64,000 nt of DNA from Litoditis marina (taxonomy: Eukaryota; Nematoda; Chromadorea; Rhabditida; Rhabditidae): the NCBI GenBank assembly GCA_964036275.1, contig OZ038439.1:13435095-13499094 (forward strand), written 5' to 3'. Made by a program: the position numbers and the translations under genes. Positions 33,201 to 64,000 of the stretch are shown piece after piece (the stretch's first letter is position 1; the number at the start of each line of letters is the position of its first letter). Below the pieces are notes generated by a model, which did no database searches, was not told where the DNA came from, and worked only from the letters and a program-made list of their open reading frames with translations.

Positions 33201-35074
33201 CAGTTGTAAGTTGAAAATCATTCTGTGTATAGAGCTCAAACTACAAGCCAGTCTCCATGATCGTTTCCATTTCAACTCACATGTACGCTCTCTCTCAATT
33301 GGTCATCTTCTATAGGATTTGTCAAACCGTTGTGGACACCGTACCATCGATTTTGTATGGGATGGGGTTTGGCGAGCGGCCAGTTCGTCTGCGTATCATT
33401 GATCGGCTCACTCTCTCAACTGCTGGCAGATAATCAACGACCGCTCGCCCCGCATCGCTCAATCAATTGAACCCTCTGCTGTCTTCATGGGGAAAATGGC
33501 GACTATACTTCGAATTAGCCTTATACAGATGGAGGCTTTCCGATAATTTACAGATGTCCAAATTTTACTTTAAATAAGGACGATTATGTGGTCCAATCGC
33601 AACGCTTCAGTCCTTTAAAAATTCAATACATTTTTCAATTGCAGTTTAAAGGACCGTTGACAGGAGATTGGTCCACATAATCGTCCTACTTCAAAGTGCC
33701 GTGAACACATTTCTCAGGGTTTTTTTCAACTCACATGTACACTCTTTCTCAACTTTTCGTCTTCTACAGCTCTCGAAATGGCCTCCACTTTCTCTCTACA
33801 GCCTGTCAATCCACTTTTTGTCGGTAGCAGTTCATAAAAGGCATCAAGCGCCCGTTCACTCTTCGAACATCTAGAAAATCGATTGAAAAAAAAATTGAAA
33901 AAAAGTTGTTCTTTGATCTCTCATTCTTATCGAAAACGTACGCAGAAGTATACTAGTTAGCATCCTAATGAGGCGTCGTGCACTTGTCATTGCACGTTTC
34001 TGAGTTCTGCTGTGTTAACATGTTTCACGTGACCATGCAATTGACTAATAGTACATGTGTTGTATGGTAGAATAAGGAAAATATTGGGTATAACCTCGCA
34101 AGTAGTTGACCCTCGAAATCTTTTGTCTTGGGCAGGCGAGACACGTCGAACTATAATCGAGAAGTTATTGAATGAAGGAAGAGTATGAATCAATTTGTAA
34201 ATAAAAGTGTGCAAAAGTATACAAATCAACTGTTACAAGATGGTGCTAAGAAAAAAAATGTACTTATCGATAGTTTCGTGTCTGAATTGAGACGGTTGAT
34301 TGAAGTTTTTATACAATGGCTGTATCAGTGTATTCAAATCAACTACTCAGTCCCTTTCATGTACAATGTTTATTGAACTTATTAAATTTAACTGAAACAT
34401 TCGAGTCAGTTCATGTGAGTTGACTGTTTTTATTAAAGTTTTTCTACAATTGTTTTTGAGGCGAATGCGAAAAGTTTAAGGTTTTCCCATAAAATTAACC
34501 CCATAAAAACGTAGCGCAAGAATATATTTAATCATACACGTTTGAACCCATTAAAACTACCTGAAAAATTCGAGCTAATTGATGGGAGTTGGAGAACAAG
34601 TATGGCTTAATCGACTCCGAGAAGTCTGAGCTCATCCGGTTGAGCATCAGTTGACTCTGGTGTAGACTGATCGGACACATTCGCTCGTAGAAGTTGTCGC
34701 ACGGCTTTTTCGAGGAATCAATCAGACTACAAAGTACAATGTTCAAGTGGTGGAAATGGAATACTCAGGAAAAATGTAAAGTAACACTATGAAAGTGTTG
34801 CTCTTTCTTGGACGAAACTGCATCTTGGCCTTCTTCGCTATTGTTCTATCCCACTTTTCACTCACACATTTTTACTTTTTCGTTCTCCTCCTCTCCCTCT
34901 GATTCTCTCGTTTTTTCTTGTTCTCTCGCTGTTCCTCTCGCTCAACCTTATTCTTTCAGAGACAAAATGATTCAGTGAAACAATAAGTGTTACTTACCTC
35001 TCTCGGTGTTTCATCAGAAAACTTTCATCAGCGTTGACATAAAATACTAAACATAATAGCGAATACAGCAGCAT
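27206..35074 (-). CDS. Compact M13 (neprilysin-like) zinc metallopeptidase
   Basis: Secreted zinc endopeptidase of family M13. Ten exons: 35074-34998, 34726-34561, 32587-32429, 31972-31824, 30391-30187, 29714-29556, 29248-29144, 28647-28573, 27953-27831, 27283-27206. All phases agree; 431 aa. It starts with a signal peptide (MLLYSLLCLVFYVNA), followed at once by the M13 N-terminal mark (KKPCDNFYERMC). Zinc site HELSH (262-266, HExxH), third ligand region EDLAD (about 317-321, matching ExxxD), and substrate-binding HSTDKMRING (His and Arg as in the HxPxxxR motif). M13 enzymes are usually over 650 aa; most of the lid domain between the N-terminus and HExxH is absent, and the usual C-terminal CxxW end is replaced by a charged tail. 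Because catalytic residues are kept, it is probably active. Substrate unknown. Confidence 0.88.
28251..28445 (-). mobile_element. MITE family B, full copy
   Basis: TAGTTGTCATTTTCCCC at left, CCACAACGGTTTGACAAATC and CTATA at right, in the intron between peptidase exons 8 and 9. Confidence 0.8.
30445..30635 (-). pseudogene. Partial intronic copy of the M13 zinc-site exon
   Basis: 191 bp matching 29635-29825 at a constant offset of 810 bp. It includes the intron end, the AG acceptor and the first 26 codons (Met-Ala-Thr through the HELSH helix), with no change in the coding part. It stops before the donor, so it cannot replace the real exon. It lies upstream of the preceding exon in gene sense. 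Confidence 0.9.
31205..31380. mobile_element. MITE family E, second copy
   Basis: Ends GTATGCTAGTAGATCCCGGC and GTGCCGGGATCTTCTAGCAT are inverted, in an intron of the M13 gene. Confidence 0.75.
31386..31442 (-). pseudogene. Diverged relic of M13 exon 4
   Basis: The minus strand reads VCDKIIRNYSESRDET, against VMEKIIKNYEECRDET at the end of exon 4 (31824-31870). The donor GTGAGT has become GTGGAT, and the 5' end is cut by the neighbouring family D element. It is wedged between two mobile elements. Confidence 0.65.
31445..31645 (-). mobile_element. tRNA-module MITE (family D), inverse orientation
   Basis: Reverse strand: TATAGTCGTCGCCAACAGAAA..., A box GCAGTGGTTCGCGCCC, B box CAGGTTCGATTCCGGC, then CACCCACTATA. 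Confidence 0.8.
32093..32281. mobile_element. MITE family G, second copy
   Basis: Shares GCTAGTTTAGGTACCCCGGG and the right end CCTTTCTGTCCCCCTTTAAA with 12596-12787. The left end is partly eroded. Confidence 0.8.
32622..32846. mobile_element. MITE family A, copy 4
   Basis: TATAGTCTTTTCCATTCC ... GGAATGGTGTGAACTATA, about 225 bp, immediately upstream of M13 exon 3. Confidence 0.85.
33311..33507 (+). mobile_element. MITE family B, full copy
   Basis: TATAGGATTTGTCAAACCGT ... GGGGAAAATGGCGACTATA, 197 bp, in an M13 intron. Confidence 0.85.
33563..33693. repeat. Short hairpin element
   Basis: AGGACGATTATGTGGTCCAA at left and TTGGTCCACATAATCGTCCT at right form an inverted pair of about 20 perfect bases (longer with mismatches) around an 80-bp loop. 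Confidence 0.75.
33948..34053 (-). mobile_element. MITE family C copy
   Basis: TACTAGTTAGCATCCTAATG ... CAATTGACTAATAGTA with the family interior TTCTGAGTTCTGCTGTG. The left half is shortened. Confidence 0.7.
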
Positions 35075-36796
35075 GATTGCCTGCCTACTGTTGGATGAAC
35101 CACTGAAAGCTGTCTAGTTTAATTTTAACTAATGCAAATTTCATATTCCAGAGCCGTGGTTTACTGGTATGTCTTAATTCCATTAGTTGGTGAATGAAAT
35201 AGAATCAGTATTCAACAACAATACATATTCGAAAGCAACTTTTTTTGTTCTTCTTATTGGTTTTGTCAAACCGTTGGTGACAGCGTACGGTCGTTTCGGT
35301 AGGGGGAGGGGTATGGCGAGCGGCCAGCTGATCTGCGTCACTTTGATCTACACACTCTCTCGTCTGCTGGCAAGTGATCAACGGCCGCTCGCCTCGCATT
35401 GCTCAGTCAATCGACGCCTTTGATGCCTTTTTCGAGAAAATTGCGAATATACCTTCTTCGATTCAGAATTCACCCTCGATTTTCTCTACTTTCACCCAGC
35501 GCGGATACGCTTTGATGTTATTTGTAAGATGGGAAATTCAAAACAAAGTGTGAACTATATAGAAGCTCCAGTAAAAACAGACAGGCATAGTTCATTCGTT
35601 TCGTTCTGCTGTGTTTGTAGTTCGATCTGCGCCTTCCTCGTGAAACTATCTATTTGCACTGTGTTTGTAGTTTAGACTTTACCATCAATTTGCTCGAATC
35701 AAACAAAAAAGAAGCTGCAATATCTTTATTCACCATAATTTGTAATAGCATAATCTCAACGATTGTGATGGCGAAATATAACGGGGGGAAACAATATGGA
35801 AATCAGAATGGACATTCGCCTAGGAGAGATTCGAGAATCAATATTCAATCAATAACGTAGATCTCAATCGATCGATAATCGATGAATCAATCAATAGTAT
35901 GGCGGCGCTTATCACAACGGAAAGCCGTCGGTACATTTTATTCCCGAAAAACGTTCACCAACTTTTTGGAAAATGTACAGACGTTGAAGCATATTTACTG
36001 CTAGTGGGTGGCAAATTGACGTGAAATGTGAAAACACGTGTGAATAATGTCACGTTTCGTCACGTTTCAGCATTTCACCTGATCTTTGCCTTCACGTGCA
36101 GTACAGTGTGGTCATCAACTGAGCGGTTGCACAGATGAATATAGCGCCACAGTACCAAAACAATTCACTTGTCAACTACTATGTAACACTGGTATGCACG
36201 GTAAATACTGTAACTTTTTATTATGATTCTAGGTTCGGAAAAACTGAGTTTACCACAGATAGAGCAAAATTTTCCGCACAACTTGGAATTTCATAGAAAC
36301 TCTGTGGTAAAATGGGTATTTGGTGAGAAAATAGTGAAAAAAGTGCAGAATGTGAATGAAGAAATTGAAATACCATACAAACTATAGATATCGATTGAAG
36401 AAAGCTTAAGGCAGAGGAGAGATCCAGGAAGAGTGCACCGGGTGTCTAGCAGGACGCCGTTTTAGGGCAGACAACTAAAAATAATCAATTAGTTCAATCG
36501 ATAAATCAATCGATAGATCAAAAGGTATACTGTTGTTAGCTCACACAGAAGAAAACATCCACACCATCTACCGACTAGCCAAATTTGCGACTGGTTACTG
36601 GGCTAGAACATAATGGCTGTTCGTAAAAGTTGTTAGTAACCGAAATACACATAAGAAACTGTGTAGATCACATACGCCTTTGCTAGTCGTGAAACGTTCA
36701 AAATTCATACAAAACCCATAGAAACATTAAATTATACTTTTTAACCTTTTTATTGGGAGAAAAATTCATTGATCTTGTGACTGCTTGAACTTTAGA
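35075..36796. other. Region between M13 peptidase start and unc-76 3' end
   Basis: About 1.7 kb with no supported gene. It holds a family B MITE (35255-35455), hairpin-family repeats (35605-35690) and AT-rich DNA. It should contain the M13 promoter and the unc-76 3' UTR. Confidence 0.5.
35255..35455 (+). mobile_element. MITE family B, diverged copy
   Basis: GTCAAACCGTTGGTGACAGC, GGCGAGCGGCC and GGCCGCTCGCCTC are kept; the ends are weaker than in other copies. Confidence 0.65.
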
Positions 36797-61953
<25,157 letters not shown>

Positions 61954-63168
61954 GACTGCAACCCGCATAGCACTGCCCGGGCCGGCTCGGCTAAATGGCT
62001 AGAGAACGGGCCGGCGACGGAGACGCAGACGGAGAGGGCGGCGCGAGAACGTGTCGGAGGAGGAGTGCCTAGACGGTAGGGTGTGGAGAGAGTGTGCGGA
62101 GGGAGGAGGGCGGCAGAGATACGCCCGAGGGAAATGCGATATCGGAAGAGTCAACCGGGACTGGGGGCAGCAGCACTAGCAAACTACTACTCTTTTAGGA
62201 CAGAATAGCTATTCTGCTAGTGGTGACACGTGTAAGACTGTCACGTTACACGTGCTTACACGTTTACTTCTAGTAAAATACTACTATTTTAGGACAGAAT
62301 AGCTGAACTGTCACTAACCCGGCTGAGTACGTGCGCAATTTTTCACGTTTGTTCCTAACACAACTACTGTTTTAAGACAGAACAGCTAGTGAAATGTTAG
62401 TTACGTGAAATGTGTAAATCACGTGAACCATTTCTGCTGTATCTTTTTCACTCTTCAGGACACAATATACTGCTAGAGAGAAGCACGATCACGTGAAACG
62501 AAACGTGCTCATGTTTCACGTGACTTTCCCGTTTTCGTCTAGTAAACTACTACTCTTTTATGACAGAATAGCTAATGTTATGAGGCGATGTAATGCGGAA
62601 AACGCGCTCTAGGGAGAAATGGAGAAGAGGGTTAATTGGGCTGGGACGAGCAAGAAGTTGAACCGAGGGGGATGTTACTATATACTTCGTATTTGGGGAG
62701 AGAACACGTAGAGAGCACGTGAAACAGAGAGACACAGACAGAGTTGAGTACACCTTTCGAAAGGCACACGCAAGATACGGTAATTCGAAGAAAATGATTC
62801 AATTGGAAACTTAAGCTGGAAGGGGATAAGAAGTTGAAGAGAGGGGGGATTTACTATATAGTTTTTGTCTCTCAAAAATATCCTAACTTTCTCTGCGTCT
62901 CTTCATTTCACGTGCTCTTTACGTGCGATCTCATTATACTTCGTTGGAACACACGTAGGGAGCACGTGAAACTAAAAAAAACACAGAGAAAAATCCTGGG
63001 TAAAATTTTCGAAAGATGCAAGCAAAGCGGCAAGTCATAAAATAAAATAATTTGGGAATTTGGGTCTGGTAGAGTATAAGAAATTGAACGGCTGGGATGT
63101 TACTAAATAGTTAGTATTTGGGGAGGGAGCGCGTGGACAGCACGTGAAAATGGGAGACGCAGATACTA

Positions 63169-63299
63169 TACTAGAAGTAAATTGAAAAATCACGTAAATT
63201 TAGCATTCTAATGAGGAATCGGGCACTTGGTCATTTCAAGTTTCTAAGTTTTGCTATGTTTAACATGTTTCACGTGACTGTGCGACTGACTAACAGTAT
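63169..63299 (-). mobile_element. MITE family C copy
   Basis: TACTAGAAGTAAATTG ... CGACTGACTAACAGTA, with the family interior GTTTCACGTGACTG. Confidence 0.8.
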
Positions 63300-63953
63300 A
63301 CGTAGCACGTGGGATGAACGTGAAAGGTTTGAGATGGCGAGTGATTTGGTAGATCTAATGAGAACAGAGGCAATCCAATATCAGAAATGAGAGCAACGGA
63401 ACCGTATAGTCTGTGCCACGCGCTCGTAAACAGTAAAAATTGGAACGTTCAACGCAGATTTTAGACGGTGGACTGAAAAATGAGGTTCGCATTGCCATTC
63501 CAACAGTCTTCAAACCTCCGACATTCTGTATTCACACAAAAAGTTGTGACTAGTTTCGGACTACCTCCGAACACGCAACTAAATGTTACGAAACACAGAT
63601 TAATTAAGTGGAAATAACAACAAAATGGGGGAAAACAGAACAGGATAGGTTTGATTCAGAGTAGAATTCCGAGCAGGAATTCTATGCAAACAGCCTTTAC
63701 AAAATAGAATAAAACAGGTAAAATAACGCAAATGTCCGAAAACGAATAATTTGTGTGAGGAAAGGGCAGGACTTTCCATTCAAAACGCAACCGATCGGAA
63801 TTTGAGTCGTGTATCATTCAACTCGATCGGTAATTTTACTTGTAAAGTCTCCTTCAAAACTTCACACAATTTCCAGCAAGTTTTAAGCGGTTCTGAAGCT
63901 TAGCCCTTAGCAACCGGTAATTGAAGATGGAGATATGGGCTCACAAACCTTCG

Positions 63954-64000
63954 TTAAAGGGGGACAGAAAGGAAAGTTAATATGAAAGAACTTATCAAGA
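63954..64000 (+). mobile_element. MITE family G, cut by the window end
   Basis: TTAAAGGGGGACAGAAAGGA then AAGTTAATATGAAAGA matches the right-end complement of 12596-12787. Confidence 0.7.

Larger units (their letters stand above)
61954..64000. promoter_or_regulatory. Upstream region of unc-76
   Basis: No gene is recognised. 61960-62110 is GC-rich and may be the core promoter. 62178-62560 repeats ACTACTACTCTTTTAGGACA-like words four times. 62630-63160 has three loose copies of a roughly 200-bp unit, each with GCACGTGAAA. The palindrome CACGTG is frequent. MITEs lie at 63169-63299 and from 63954. Confidence 0.5.

Overview
The window is nuclear DNA from a nematode, most likely a rhabditid (Caenorhabditis-like) worm. 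The signs are short exons with nematode-style 3' splice sites (TTTCAG/TTCCAG), an OSGEPL1, SR-protein, UNC-76/FEZ, GATA and PP1 gene set, and intergenic DNA crowded with short terminal-inverted-repeat elements. The species cannot be fixed from sequence alone. Exon models were built by hand from splice signals, reading phase and family conservation; no RNA evidence was available.

Layout: (1) 1-3471, + strand, the 3' part of a GATA zinc-finger transcription factor whose third exon is preceded by a minisatellite made of repeated splice-acceptor/exon-start units. (2) 5023-16665, - strand, a 15-exon secreted type-B carboxylesterase with one GC-AG intron and a TTAA-flanked MITE sitting inside an exon. 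(3) 17919-17990, + strand, an intact tRNA-Gly(UCC). (4) 19277-21733, - strand, an SR splicing factor of the SRSF4/5/6 (rsp-1/rsp-2) type with a candidate poison exon. (5) 22144-26883, + strand, mitochondrial OSGEPL1/Qri7 (t6A synthesis), divergent from the SR gene across about 410 bp. (6) 27206-35074, - strand, a compact M13 (neprilysin-like) metallopeptidase. (7) 36797-61953, - strand, unc-76/FEZ, a kinesin-1 cargo adaptor. (8) 47318-54392, + strand, a PP1-like Ser/Thr phosphatase nested antisense inside a FEZ intron.

The most unusual theme is a set of partial or complete exon copies lying in the introns next to their parent exons. They are: a 1,062-bp identical tandem duplication of three PP1 exons; copies of PP1 exon 1 and exon 11 pieces; a partial copy of the peptidase zinc-site exon; a possible diverged relic of a second peptidase exon; copies of the end of FEZ exon 3; and a FEZ alternative exon that differs from its parent only synonymously over 17 codons. 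The GATA minisatellite is the same phenomenon at an intron/exon boundary.

The second theme is mobile DNA. At least four short element families, including one that carries a tRNA-like Pol III promoter module, share TATAGT-type ends. There is also a TTAA MITE family, a very abundant small hairpin family, and a 2-kb composite of nested inverted repeats containing a perfect 132-bp palindrome arm pair inside a FEZ intron.

The genes do not form one pathway. The only structural relationships seen are the divergent SR/OSGEPL1 pair and the nested PP1 gene.
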